Origin: CAZLDI01 sp964558415
GTDB lineage: Bacteria > Chloroflexota > Dehalococcoidia > SM23-28-2 > RBG-16-64-32
Direction: 5' to 3'
DNA: 64,000 bases
Assembly: GCA_964558415.1 (NCBI GenBank)
Contig: CAZLDI010000005.1
Coordinates: forward strand, 62,001-126,000
Part shown: one piece after another, positions 16,389-24,907 of the stretch
Layout: each line of letters opens with the position of its first letter
Numbering within the stretch: position 1 is the stretch's first letter
The notes under the pieces: generated by a model
The model's database searches: none
The model's input: the letters and a program-made list of their open reading frames with translations, nothing else
What the model was told of the DNA's origin: nothing
Program-made: the position numbers and the translations under genes

Positions 16389-17857
16389 TATGGGGACCGC
16401 TCTCGCAGCGCCGGGAAGAGGATCACTTCACGGATCGAGCTGTGCCCCGTCAGCGCCATCACCAGCCGGTCGATGCCGATGCCCAGGCCGGCTGCCGGCG
16501 GCATTCCGTACTCCAGCGCGACGAGGAAGTCTTCATCCAGGACGTCCGCCTCGTCGTCGCCTGCCGCGCGCAGCCCTGCCTGCTCCCGCATGCGCTCGCG
16601 CTGATCCACCGGGTCGTTCAGCTCAGTGTAGGCGTTCCCAACCTCGCGACCCGCGATGAACAGCTCGAAGCGCTCCACCAGGTGAGGGGCGCCCGGCTTA
16701 CGCTTCGCCAGCGGTGACAGCTCTACCGGATAGTCGGTCAGAAACGTCGGCTGGACCAGGTGAGGTTCGACGTGGACCGTCAGCAACTCGTCGATGATCT
16801 TTCCCCGTCCCCACGACGGCTCAACAGCCACGCCGCTCGCTGCTGCTGCCTTGCCCAGAGACGCGGCGTCCGGATGCGTCTCGAAATCGACTCCGCAGCG
16901 CTCTTGGATCGCGTCTCGCAGCGGCAGGCGCCTCCAGGGCGGCGCGAGGTTGATTTCTCCGTCGCCGTGAGGGACGCTGGTTGTATTCAGGACCTCGCCG
17001 GCGACGCTGGAGACCATTTCCTCCACCATCTCCATCAATTGCTCGTAGTCCCCGTAGGCCTGGTAAGACTCCAGCATCGTAAACTCGGGGTTGTATTTCG
17101 TGGAGGCGCCCTCGTTGCGGAAGATGCGGCCGATCTCATAGACGCGGTCGAATCCGCCGACGACGAGACGCTTGAGGTACAGCTCCAGAGCGATTCGGAG
17201 GCAGAACTCGCGGTCCAGTGTATTGTGGTGGGTGACGAAGGGGCGGGCTGCGGCGCCGCCGGCGCTCCCCTGAAGCACCGGCGTCTCCACCTCCATGAAG
17301 CCGCGCGCGTCCAGAAAGCGCCGGATCGCGGTTATCACGCGCGACCGGACGCGAAAGGTTTCGCGTGCCTCCTCATTCGCCATCAGGTCCAGATAGCGCT
17401 GGCGAAAGCGCACCTCAACGTCATGCAGCCCGTGCCACTTCTCCGGCGGTGCCCTCAGCGCCTTGGCCAGGAGCACAAACTCCCTCGCCTCAACGGTTGG
17501 CTCGCCGGTCTTTGTGCGGAACACAGTGCCAGTGACGCCCAGGAAGTCTCCGAGGTCGATGTCTCGCTGAAGCGTTTCGTAGGCCGAAGCGCCCAGGCTC
17601 TCCTGTTTGAAGTAGGTCTGGATGCGGCCTGAGGCGTCGCGCAGATCGAGGAAGCTTGCCTTGCCCATCTTGCGCACCGCTGTGATGCGCCCGGCGACCG
17701 TCAATGCCGAGCGGTCGCCATCGGGGGCGTCGGCCAGCGCTGCAGCCTCAGCGGCAGAGTGAGTGCGGCTTGCCCGCGCGGGATAGGGGTCTACCCCGGC
17801 AGCGCGCAACCGTTCCAGCTTCTCGCGCCGCAGGGCAATGATCTCTTCTTCGCTCAT
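16388..17857 (-). CDS. lysS: Lysyl-tRNA synthetase, class II
   Basis: 489 residues, the normal LysU/LysS length. An N-terminal OB-fold anticodon-binding domain (about 50-140, with RITAVRKMGKASFLDLRD) is followed by the class II core: motif 2 FRNEGASTKYNPEFTMLE and motif 3 GLGIGIDRLVMALTG. It charges tRNA-Lys in the cytoplasm. It follows greA after 70 bp, an arrangement also familiar from other phyla, and the HAD gene overlaps its stop. Confidence 0.95.
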   Translation of the reverse strand: MSEEEIIALRREKLERLRAAGVDPYPARASRTHSAAEAAALADAPDGDRSALTVAGRITAVRKMGKASFLDLRDASGRIQTYFKQESLGASAYETLQRDIDLGDFLGVTGTVFRTKTGEPTVEAREFVLLAKALRAPPEKWHGLHDVEVRFRQRYLDLMANEEARETFRVRSRVITAIRRFLDARGFMEVETPVLQGSAGGAAARPFVTHHNTLDREFCLRIALELYLKRLVVGGFDRVYEIGRIFRNEGASTKYNPEFTMLESYQAYGDYEQLMEMVEEMVSSVAGEVLNTTSVPHGDGEINLAPPWRRLPLRDAIQERCGVDFETHPDAASLGKAAAASGVAVEPSWGRGKIIDELLTVHVEPHLVQPTFLTDYPVELSPLAKRKPGAPHLVERFELFIAGREVGNAYTELNDPVDQRERMREQAGLRAAGDDEADVLDEDFLVALEYGMPPAAGLGIGIDRLVMALTGHSSIREVILFPALRERSP

Positions 17858-17877
17858 CGATGGACTCAGAAAGGGAG

Positions 17878-17900
17878 AGGCGGGGCCGTCCGCCCCGCCT
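17878..17900. terminator. Hairpin between greA and lysS
   Basis: A perfect 9-bp stem (AGGCGGGGC with GCCCCGCCT) with a CGTCC loop. In the greA-to-lysS direction it is followed by only a moderately T-rich CTCCCTTTCT, so it may attenuate rather than end transcription. On the other strand it is followed by GATTTTA. Confidence 0.5.
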
Positions 17901-17927
17901 GATTTTACCGTTGCTCCTGCAGACCCG

Positions 17928-18395
17928 CTAGTCGATGCTGACGATCGTCCAGCGCAGGGTTCCGGCCGGTGCGTTCACCTGCACCTCGTCGCCAACGCCC
18001 TTGCCCAGTAGCGCCGTGCCGACGGGCGATTCGTTGCTGATGCGTCCGGCCTTCGGGTCTGCTTCGGCCGTACCCACTATCGTGTAGTGCTCCTTGGTGC
18101 CCTTGTGGTTCAGGACAGTTACCGTGGAGCCCAGGCTGACGCGCTGGTGATCGTGATGTTCCTCAATGATAGCGGCGTTCTGGATGATGTTCTCCAGGGT
18201 GAGAATGCGACCCTCTACGAACGCTTGCTCGTTACGCGCGTCTTCGTACTCCGGGGTGTTCTGCGCCCCAACCAGCTCTTTCTCGTCGTGGATGCGCTGC
18301 GCTACCTCCAGGCGCCGGGTTGTGAGCAGGTATTGAAGCTCCTCCTGGAGCTTGTGCAGACCCTCTTTCGTCAGCGGGACTGGCTTTCCTGGCAT
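17928..18395 (-). CDS. greA: Transcription elongation factor GreA, acidic tip not conserved
   Basis: 155 residues from ATG 18395; a TTG at 18407 abuts the AAGGAG site and is less suitable. GreA binds the RNA polymerase secondary channel and stimulates cleavage of backtracked transcripts. The coiled coil (about 10-75) and the FKBP-like domain (SLGSTVTVLN to the end) are both clear. An ungapped alignment with E. coli GreA from LREEL to EGRI shows the catalytic Asp41 and Glu44 of the tip replaced by Gly43 and Asn46 (VGAQNTPEY for GDLKENAEY). Cleavage activity may therefore be lost or altered. A second Gre factor at 40867 retains both acids. Confidence 0.9.
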   Translation of the reverse strand: MPGKPVPLTKEGLHKLQEELQYLLTTRRLEVAQRIHDEKELVGAQNTPEYEDARNEQAFVEGRILTLENIIQNAAIIEEHHDHQRVSLGSTVTVLNHKGTKEHYTIVGTAEADPKAGRISNESPVGTALLGKGVGDEVQVNAPAGTLRWTIVSID

Positions 18396-18424
18396 GCTGT
18401 GCTTCAACTCCTTGGTCGGTGGCG

Positions 18425-18455
18425 AAAAAAAGGACTGGGGGCAGCGCCCTCAGTC
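18425..18455 (-). terminator. Intrinsic-terminator-like hairpin in the greA leader
   Basis: In the greA RNA direction the sequence forms a 10-bp stem (GACTGAGGGC with GCCCCCAGTC, one A-C mismatch), a 3-base loop and then C plus seven T. It lies between the promoter at 18482-18510 and the start codon, where full-length greA mRNA must read through it. Confidence 0.7.
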
Positions 18456-18481
18456 GTCTGGAGGCCTTCTTCGTACTCACG

Positions 18482-18510
18482 ATTATATGTGAGCGGGCGT
18501 GGGTTGTAAA
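18482..18510 (-). promoter_or_regulatory. Strong sigma-70-type promoter for greA
   Basis: TTTACA (18505-18510 on the minus strand, 5 of 6) and a perfect TATAAT (18482-18487), separated by 17 bp. Transcription would begin near 18475, about 80 bases before the greA start codon. Confidence 0.75.
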
Positions 18511-18631
18511 GCAGCCGAAGGGCGCGGTTTTGCTGAATGAGACCCTGTGATAAACTACCGCTGACCCGCGCTCTGCGGGCCCCCAACATCTGCGATCGTT
18601 TCCCTAAGGGAGGTAGCCAGCCCCCGCCAGC

Positions 18632-20830
18632 ATGCGACGATTTTCGCGCAGGGACGAGCCGCCCGAACGGCGGTTCCGCCGAGACGTGCCGAGACCAGAG
18701 GGTCCGTTCGACCGCCTCCTGCGGAGGAGGCCCGAGCGGGATCCCGCTCCCCTGATCATCGGCGGCACCGTCGCCTTTCTGGCACTCGTGATAGTGCTGG
18801 TCGTCGTGTTCTCGAGCCTGCTCGGCGGCGGCGGTGGCGACGGTACGGGTGGGGGTGACGGCGATCTTGATGTCGCGCCGGGCATCACGGCCAGGCGCGC
18901 CGCCCTCCCGGGTCTGCCCCCGGGCCTGGAGGCGGTCAGCGAGTACTTCGAGTTCGAGATCGATGACGACGCCGCCTCGATAGCCGGCCTGAGCCTCCCT
19001 CTCCTGGACCGCGCGGAAGATCCCGCAGGATTGGGATTCTATACGTTCGCCCAGGGCCGCTGGCAGCGTCTGACGGAAGTGGATAGCATCAGCCAGGCGG
19101 GGCGCGTTGCGGAAGGGACTTTCAACGACGTGCCGGAGAACCTGGCGGTACTCCGCGTGGCGGGCCTTACCTACCAGGTGGCGGGCTCCCTGCCTGCCAA
19201 CGGCACCCTGCATCCGGACGCGCGAGTGAGCATCTTCAGTCCGCGGGACTACTCGCCGGTTAACGATGGTTCCGTTCAGGGCACGCCCACAACGCCGCCG
19301 GCCGGCGACTCGTTCGAACTAATCCCGACGATCGTCGGAAGCGGCGAAGACACGGCGAGCGTGGTGAACGACATCCTGTCCGACGACTCCCGCCGCGCGC
19401 GGCATATAGACGAAGTCGTATCGATCGTGAATGAGCACGGCCTTGATGGCATCGACCTCGAGTACTCGTCCGTGGACCCCGACCTGTCGTCTTCGTTCAC
19501 ACAGTTTGTGACAGCGTTGGCCGAGAGGCTCCACCAGGGAGATAAGAGGCTTAGCCTGACGTTGCCACCACCATCGGAGCAGCGTCAGGCCTACGAATGG
19601 GAACTGCTGGGCCAGTCCGCGAATATCATCCGCATTCTCCCCATCGCCGACCCGCTGACTTACTGGGAGACGATGCCGCGGGCCGTGAGCCAGATCACAC
19701 AGGACATCGACCCCCGCAAGATCATGCTCGTTGTCAGTCCGTACAGCGTAGAGGGAACTGGGGACGGCACCCGCCCGATTGGCTATCTGCAGGCCATGGT
19801 GCTGGCCGCAGAGGCGGCGGTGAGGGAGCCGCAGAACCCCGACGATATCAAGCCGGGAGTGACCGTGAAGGTTGTGGCCCGCAACCTTCACGAGGAGGAG
19901 GGCGCCTCGCCGCTGCGCTGGGACGACGACGCAGCGGCGGTGTCGTTCTCGCTTGGTGGTACTGAGCGGCGCCGCATCTTCATCGAGAACTCATACAGCG
20001 TCGCCTTCAAGCTGGAAGTAGTGCAGGCGTACGGACTTGGCGGCGTCGCAGTCTCCGACGCATCCGCCCAGTCCGACATTGCGAACCTCTGGCCGGCGAT
20101 CAACGGGTTCGTGGAAACGGCGACCGTCACTCTGAGTAGGCCGAACGACGGCACATTGACGCCGATCTGGGACGCGCCCGACGGCGGCGACATCGGCGCC
20201 GGGGCGGGGACGACAGCAACCTGGGTGCCGACAAGCGCCGGCGCGCAAAACCTGCTATTGGTGGTGAGCGATGGCGAGCGCCGGTTTGGCCGCAAGACGC
20301 TAATTGAAGTCAAGGCCGCAACTGTACCCTCGCCCACTCCCATCTTCACATTCGGGCCGACCCCAAGTCCGACGGCCACGCCGGACACGACGCAGACGCC
20401 TACTCCTACCCCGGCCGGCACGCTTTCGGTCCAGGTCGGGAAGCGCGCGGACGGCGACGACGCCGGTGAAGTGTACTCGGATCCTGAGGAGACTTCGCCG
20501 GACTCCGAGGTTACCTACCGCGTCGTGATCGACAACGACAGCGCTGTGGAGGTCACGATCGACTCGATCATCGATGACCTGGTGCCCGGCGTGGAGTGTC
20601 TCGACTCAAATGGGGACAACGCGGTCGGCCAGACGCTGGCGCCGGAAGACGGTGACGCGGAGGTCACCTCCGACGTTGGGGACGACTCCATCGTGTGCCG
20701 GTTCAAGGTGACCATGCCCGGCCCACCGCCGAACCAGGAGATCATCAACAAGGTCGTCGTAACGGTGTCGGACGCAGACGGCAACACCGGGACTGACCAG
20801 GACACCGCCACAGTGAACACCAAGAACTAG
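18632..20830 (+). CDS. GH18-like membrane-anchored protein with DUF11-type C-terminal domain
   Basis: 732 residues. A basic, Arg-rich cytoplasmic N-terminus and one transmembrane segment (about 48-70) anchor it; a Gly-rich linker follows. Residues about 190-480 resemble a glycoside hydrolase family 18 domain: the signature is DGIDLEY with the catalytic Glu277 preserved, as in chitinases and spore-coat YaaH-type N-acetylglucosaminidases. Then come an Ig-like region, a Pro/Thr linker and a C-terminal DUF11-type domain. It may cut or bind cell-wall glycan. A GGGAGGT lies 17 bases upstream, unusually far, so the start is a little uncertain. Confidence 0.75.
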   Translation: MRRFSRRDEPPERRFRRDVPRPEGPFDRLLRRRPERDPAPLIIGGTVAFLALVIVLVVVFSSLLGGGGGDGTGGGDGDLDVAPGITARRAALPGLPPGLEAVSEYFEFEIDDDAASIAGLSLPLLDRAEDPAGLGFYTFAQGRWQRLTEVDSISQAGRVAEGTFNDVPENLAVLRVAGLTYQVAGSLPANGTLHPDARVSIFSPRDYSPVNDGSVQGTPTTPPAGDSFELIPTIVGSGEDTASVVNDILSDDSRRARHIDEVVSIVNEHGLDGIDLEYSSVDPDLSSSFTQFVTALAERLHQGDKRLSLTLPPPSEQRQAYEWELLGQSANIIRILPIADPLTYWETMPRAVSQITQDIDPRKIMLVVSPYSVEGTGDGTRPIGYLQAMVLAAEAAVREPQNPDDIKPGVTVKVVARNLHEEEGASPLRWDDDAAAVSFSLGGTERRRIFIENSYSVAFKLEVVQAYGLGGVAVSDASAQSDIANLWPAINGFVETATVTLSRPNDGTLTPIWDAPDGGDIGAGAGTTATWVPTSAGAQNLLLVVSDGERRFGRKTLIEVKAATVPSPTPIFTFGPTPSPTATPDTTQTPTPTPAGTLSVQVGKRADGDDAGEVYSDPEETSPDSEVTYRVVIDNDSAVEVTIDSIIDDLVPGVECLDSNGDNAVGQTLAPEDGDAEVTSDVGDDSIVCRFKVTMPGPPPNQEIINKVVVTVSDADGNTGTDQDTATVNTKN

Positions 20831-20847
20831 GTGTACAAGGAGCGCTG

Positions 20848-21411
20848 ATGCGCGTGATCGCCGGCATCGCCAAGGGCCGGAGGCTCAAGGGGCCGCCGGC
20901 GCGGGTCAGAGGCAGCGCGCAGGTTCAGGCGCGCCCTACGTCCGACTTGCTCCGGGGTGTTATCTTCTCGATGCTGGACTCGATGGGCGCGGACATTTCA
21001 CGCGTCCTAGACGTTTACGCGGGCAGCGGCGCCCTGGGCATTGAGGCTCTGAGCCGAGGCGCGGAACAGTGCGACTTTGTGGAGCGGGATGGGGCGCTCT
21101 GCGGCGTGATCAGCGAGAACGTCCGGACCACCGGCTTTGAGCAGCGGTCAAGCGTGCTATGTCTTCCGGTCGAACGGGCAGTCGGCAGGCTGCAAGGCGT
21201 GTACGACCTGATCCTCGCAGACCCACCGTACGCAGACCAGGCGGCACGCGAAACGATCAAAGATCTTGCCGGCTCCTCGCTCATCAGGTCCGGGCACACG
21301 GTGCTCGTCCTTGAGCACGCGGCGGCGGAAGAGCCTGCCGGCAACCTGTCGGCGATGTCGCTTGTGAAAGTTCGCCGCCATGGAGACAGCGCGGTTTCAA
21401 TATATCGGTAG
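20848..21411 (+). CDS. rsmD: 16S rRNA (guanine(966)-N(2))-methyltransferase RsmD
   Basis: 187 residues, GGAG upstream of ATG 20848. The RsmD N-terminus (MRVIAGIAKGRRLKGP), the RPTSDLLRGVIFSML region, SAM-site DVYAGSGALGIEALSRGA and the amino-methyltransferase motif DPPY are all present. It methylates G966 of 16S rRNA during 30S assembly. It is followed 10 bp later by coaD, a very common pairing across bacteria. Confidence 0.95.
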   Translation: MRVIAGIAKGRRLKGPPARVRGSAQVQARPTSDLLRGVIFSMLDSMGADISRVLDVYAGSGALGIEALSRGAEQCDFVERDGALCGVISENVRTTGFEQRSSVLCLPVERAVGRLQGVYDLILADPPYADQAARETIKDLAGSSLIRSGHTVLVLEHAAAEEPAGNLSAMSLVKVRRHGDSAVSIYR

Positions 21412-21421
21412 GAGGTGAAGC

Positions 21422-21916
21422 TTGCAGATTGCGGTCTACCCGGGCAGGTTTGATCCGGTCACGAACGGGCACGTAGATATTGCGCTGAGGACTGCCAGCC
21501 TTTTCGAGCGCGTGGTCATCGCGGTCTACGATATGCCTGCCGATAAATGCCTCTTCTCCACCGCCGAGCGAGTGGGGTTGTTCGCAGAGGCGGTCCGCCA
21601 CCTCAAGAACGTGCAGATCAAGTCGTTCACCGGGCTGATCGTGGACTTCGCTCGCAAAGAACAGGCGAACGTCCTTGTCCGCGGCATCAGGGCCGTGACC
21701 GACTTCGAAGCCGAGCTGGATATGGCACTCATGAACAAGAAGATGGCCCCGGAGATCGAGTCCGTCTACCTGATGGCCAGCCTGGAGCACCTGTATGTCA
21801 GCGGCCATCGCATACGGGAGGTAGCAAGCCTGGGGTATGACGTCGGCGAGCTCGTGGCGTCGCACGTGATCAAGGCGCTCGAGACCAAGTTCGCCCCAAC
21901 CAGGCCGAAAAAGTAA
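21422..21916 (+). CDS. coaD: Phosphopantetheine adenylyltransferase
   Basis: 164 residues starting at TTG 21422 behind TAGGAGGTGAAGC. It transfers AMP to 4'-phosphopantetheine in the coenzyme A pathway. The nucleotidyltransferase signature PGRFDPVTNGHVDI (T-x-G-H) and ISxxxSSTxx-equivalent RIREVASLG near the C-terminus are present. Length is normal for bacterial CoaD. Translation starts at TTG rather than ATG, a modest expression setting. It belongs to the rsmD-coaD operon. Confidence 0.95.
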   Translation: MQIAVYPGRFDPVTNGHVDIALRTASLFERVVIAVYDMPADKCLFSTAERVGLFAEAVRHLKNVQIKSFTGLIVDFARKEQANVLVRGIRAVTDFEAELDMALMNKKMAPEIESVYLMASLEHLYVSGHRIREVASLGYDVGELVASHVIKALETKFAPTRPKK

Positions 21917-21926
21917 GAGGGCGGTT

Positions 21927-22454
21927 TTGGACATCCTCCATCTGATCGACCGCCTGGAGGAGATGGCGGGCGAAGCCCGCCGCCTGCCCGTTGGCGGCGG
22001 CGCGGTCGTGTCCCGCCAGAAACTGCTGGACTTAATTGACCGCATGCGGGTCGCCGTTCCCGGTGAAATCTACGAGTCTCGTGATCTGCTGGAGCAGCGT
22101 GATGAACTGTTGCGTGGGGCGCAGGAAGAGATCGCCCTGCTGCGGGCGCGAACGCAGACTGAGCTGGAGGAAAAGCTCCAGGAGACCGCGCTGGTTAAGG
22201 CCGCTGAAGAGAAAGCGAAGGAGCTCATGACAGAGGCTCAGCAGCGGGCGCAGGAGCTGGTGAAGAGCGCTGAGGAGCAGGCGCGCGGAAGGTTGGATGA
22301 CGCTCAGGAATCCAGCCGCGCTCAGATGCGAGAGGCGGACGTCTATGCGTTACAGACGTTGCGCCGGCTGGAAGAGCAGTTGGGCGGCTTCATGACGACG
22401 GTGCGAAAAGGGATCGAGACGTTGGAGCAGCGCTCCGCGGAACGCCCCGGCTAG
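21927..22454 (+). CDS. Coiled-coil protein, DivIVA-like or septation-linked candidate
   Basis: 175 residues from TTG 21927, 10 bp after coaD. A short folded N-terminus with Leu-Asp-Arg patterns (about 1-45) is followed by a long heptad-rich coiled coil (about 50-150) with many Glu, Gln and Ala, and a helical tail. It resembles the coiled-coil proteins found near coaD and rsmD in Actinobacteria and Chloroflexota, such as the DivIVA-family protein SepIVA, but the characteristic N-terminal lipid-binding motif is not clear. A role in cell division or envelope is plausible, not shown. It overlaps the end of the convergent peptidase by 4 bp. Confidence 0.7.
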   Translation: MDILHLIDRLEEMAGEARRLPVGGGAVVSRQKLLDLIDRMRVAVPGEIYESRDLLEQRDELLRGAQEEIALLRARTQTELEEKLQETALVKAAEEKAKELMTEAQQRAQELVKSAEEQARGRLDDAQESSRAQMREADVYALQTLRRLEEQLGGFMTTVRKGIETLEQRSAERPG

Positions 22455-24421
22455 GGAACTTCTACCTCCCGCTCGCGACGGTGCGAGACCCATACTGCTA
22501 CTCCTATACCCAGCGCGAACACACCCATAATCAGAGCGACGACGAATAATCGTCGCAGCGCGATTACGGATGCGTCGTCTATGGTGTCTTCAGCCCGCTC
22601 CGCCCCGTTAGCCGCCGCAGCAAAGTCCCCGACCGCAAACGAGGTCGCGGCGTCCTCCAGGGTACCCTCAGGGTCGCTTCCGAGGAGCCCCAACTGTTCC
22701 CAGAGGTTACGCGGGGCTTCCACCTTTGTGCGGGCGACCGCGTAAGCCTCAACCGCCAGCTCGGCGGCGTCCAGCAATCCGCGCGCGCTATCGAATTCCC
22801 ACGCCTTCATCGAGTCGCTGATGTTGCTTGGTACCGTCAGTCCCGCCGCGTCAGCGGTTGCCATCAACTCCGACAACCGGTCGCCGAGTGCGTCGTACGT
22901 GGCCAGTCCGCTTTCTGCTTCCGCGAGTCCCGCGAGGGCGTCATCGAAGTTCCAGGCCGCCACGTCCTTGGCGATCTCCTCGGGCACGTTAGGAGACAAC
23001 TCCGCTTCGGCGGCGCGTCTGGTGACGGTGGCCAAGCGGTCGCGCGCCTGCCGTCTGTCCGCGAGGATCGGAGCATACGAGCGAGGGAAGACCCACTCCG
23101 CGAACGCCTCGTCGCTGATCTTGCCGCTCGCCTCTTCCAGCGCGTCCATATAGCGCTTACTGTCGGCGGGGTCGCCTTTCGCCGCTATGGCGGCGTTCGT
23201 GCGCTGGAGCGCATCGAACCCCAGGTCGTGCCGCAGGATGTACAGGAAGCGAAGCGAGCGATCGTAGCCGGCGTTCTCACGCGCCACTTCGTCTATGCTC
23301 GCGCCGATGATGTTTGAAGGCTGCCCCCACTCATCGAGCTGGAGCTCGACGCCGGCTGCCTCTCGCACCGGCGACTGGCCTTGCGCAAGTCCCGGCGGGA
23401 GCCGAAGGGCAGCTTCTTCCGCGATGATCTGGGCGAAGCCCTCGCCGAGCCAGCGCTCCGAGTAGATATCCGACCACAAATGCGCCAGTTCGTGCAGCAC
23501 GGTGTAGTCGTCGGCGACGAGTGATAGGACCAAGCGGCACTCCGTCATGGCACAGGAGGTGACACCCTCGTAGCCGAGGACAGCCTGGCGACCGCCGTGC
23601 GCCATGCTCAACGCGGATGGCCCGCCGTACGGGAAGCCGTAGAGCTCTTCGATGACCGGCAGACTGGCGATTGCGAGGTCCCTGGCGTGCTGCGCCGACG
23701 CGTCCTCACCCTGGATGTAGGTGAAGCTCGCCTTGATGAGTTTGTCCTTCAGCGCAACGTCGAACGACAGGGCCGCGGTGGCGTCCGGACGGCTCACCTC
23801 CGCCACCGCGGCTAGGTATGCTGCCTCCGACCCGGAGCAACTGAACGTCTGTCCGTCCTGCGCGCATTCCCCGGGTTCCACAACCGACGTCCAGGCGGCG
23901 TCGGCCGGCGTATTCACCGTCGCCTTCGCCTCGTCCCCTGCTACGATCACAGGCACGTAGACATAAAACGGGGTTACCAGGTATTCGCGCTGCCGGATGT
24001 TCTGGAGCTCGTAGCTCAGCGTGAACTCGTACGTCTCCGTGTAGAAGATGCGGCGGTCGAACGACACGCCGGCCAGGACCAGCGCGCCCTGATCCGGGTC
24101 GGTGATCGAGACGTTCAGCTTGTTGCCGCCGGCGGAAGACGCCGAGACGGCGGAAGCGCCGCGCAGGACGGGCATGGAGACGCCTTCAAAGAAGCGAACC
24201 TGGTTACCGCTGCCGCTCGCGCTCGTCGCTGGATCGTTGTCTGTGAATGACACCTTCCACGTGACGCGTACCGGCCCCTGGTCCGGACGGACGTCGTAAG
24301 TGACGTCCGTGACCAGGTGAATCAGGTCGTCGCCGGCGCGCGCAGGAGTAGCCGAGGCGGCGAGAAGCAGGGCGGCAGCAAGGGCAAAGAGCGTCAGAAG
24401 CGGGCGCACGAGGTCAATCAC
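22451..24421 (-). CDS. Membrane-anchored zinc metallopeptidase-like protein
   Basis: 656 residues. Signal peptide (about 1-28, cleaved after an Ala-rich AxA site), a beta-rich region (about 30-220), then a gluzincin-type motif HELAH (310-314) with a likely third zinc ligand Glu327 in WLGEGFA. The gap between the second His and that Glu is 12 residues instead of the 18 typical of M1 peptidases, so it belongs to a variant group. A helical segment and a C-terminal transmembrane helix (about 628-648) with an Arg-rich tail follow. It probably acts outside the membrane. Substrate unknown. Confidence 0.75.
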   Translation of the reverse strand: MIDLVRPLLTLFALAAALLLAASATPARAGDDLIHLVTDVTYDVRPDQGPVRVTWKVSFTDNDPATSASGSGNQVRFFEGVSMPVLRGASAVSASSAGGNKLNVSITDPDQGALVLAGVSFDRRIFYTETYEFTLSYELQNIRQREYLVTPFYVYVPVIVAGDEAKATVNTPADAAWTSVVEPGECAQDGQTFSCSGSEAAYLAAVAEVSRPDATAALSFDVALKDKLIKASFTYIQGEDASAQHARDLAIASLPVIEELYGFPYGGPSALSMAHGGRQAVLGYEGVTSCAMTECRLVLSLVADDYTVLHELAHLWSDIYSERWLGEGFAQIIAEEAALRLPPGLAQGQSPVREAAGVELQLDEWGQPSNIIGASIDEVARENAGYDRSLRFLYILRHDLGFDALQRTNAAIAAKGDPADSKRYMDALEEASGKISDEAFAEWVFPRSYAPILADRRQARDRLATVTRRAAEAELSPNVPEEIAKDVAAWNFDDALAGLAEAESGLATYDALGDRLSELMATADAAGLTVPSNISDSMKAWEFDSARGLLDAAELAVEAYAVARTKVEAPRNLWEQLGLLGSDPEGTLEDAATSFAVGDFAAAANGAERAEDTIDDASVIALRRLFVVALIMGVFALGIGVAVWVSHRREREVEVP

Positions 24422-24905
24422 TCAACGCATCGCGCGCGTCACGGGAGGATTCCGTCGCCGGCACGAACACCGCTTCCAGCGAGTCGAGCGCGGCGTTCAG
24501 GCCACCGCGTTGGTAGCCCGGCCAGAAGAAGAGGGCGATCATTCGCGCTCGCAGGCCATGGGCGGAGGCGCGAGCGGTCAGGCGGACCTTCGTGTCCCCG
24601 TTCACGGAAGCCTGCAGCTGAAACTCATGCGACTCCAGCGTGATCCCGTATTGTTCATCGGCATCTCTGACCGGGGAGAAGGCGATCAGCCCCGGCGCGA
24701 CCCACGCGCTGACCTCGAAATCGAACGCCTGCGCGTCCTCCGTGTGGGCGCGAAAGACCGTTCCGGTCCCGTGCGTCTGCTGCGAGATAATTTCGACGCG
24801 TGACCAGGCACTGTTCCACTTGCGCGCATTGGCAATGTCGGCCAGCGCGGACCACACCTGCTGTTGCGCAGCCGCGATCGTCCGCTCAACGGAGACGGAC
24901 GGCAC
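24414..24905 (-). CDS. SRPBCC family ligand-binding protein
   Basis: 163 residues from GTG 24905, chosen because a longer start at 24956 would overlap the methyltransferase by about 50 bp. The sequence has the SRPBCC/START-like beginning (VERTIAAAQQQVWSALADIANARKWNSAW) and a run of beta strands ending in a long C-terminal helix. Such proteins bind a hydrophobic ligand or act as polyketide cyclase-like enzymes. Its 3' end overlaps the peptidase start by 8 bp and its start is 2 bp from the methyltransferase stop, so the three are one transcription unit. Confidence 0.8.
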   Translation of the reverse strand: MPSVSVERTIAAAQQQVWSALADIANARKWNSAWSRVEIISQQTHGTGTVFRAHTEDAQAFDFEVSAWVAPGLIAFSPVRDADEQYGITLESHEFQLQASVNGDTKVRLTARASAHGLRARMIALFFWPGYQRGGLNAALDSLEAVFVPATESSRDARDALSD

Positions 24906-24907
24906 GG

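Noticed and set aside
18632..18660. Alternative upstream start for the GH18-like gene to fit GGGAGGT
   Set aside because: No in-frame start codon lies between the site and ATG 18632, so the wide spacing is accepted.
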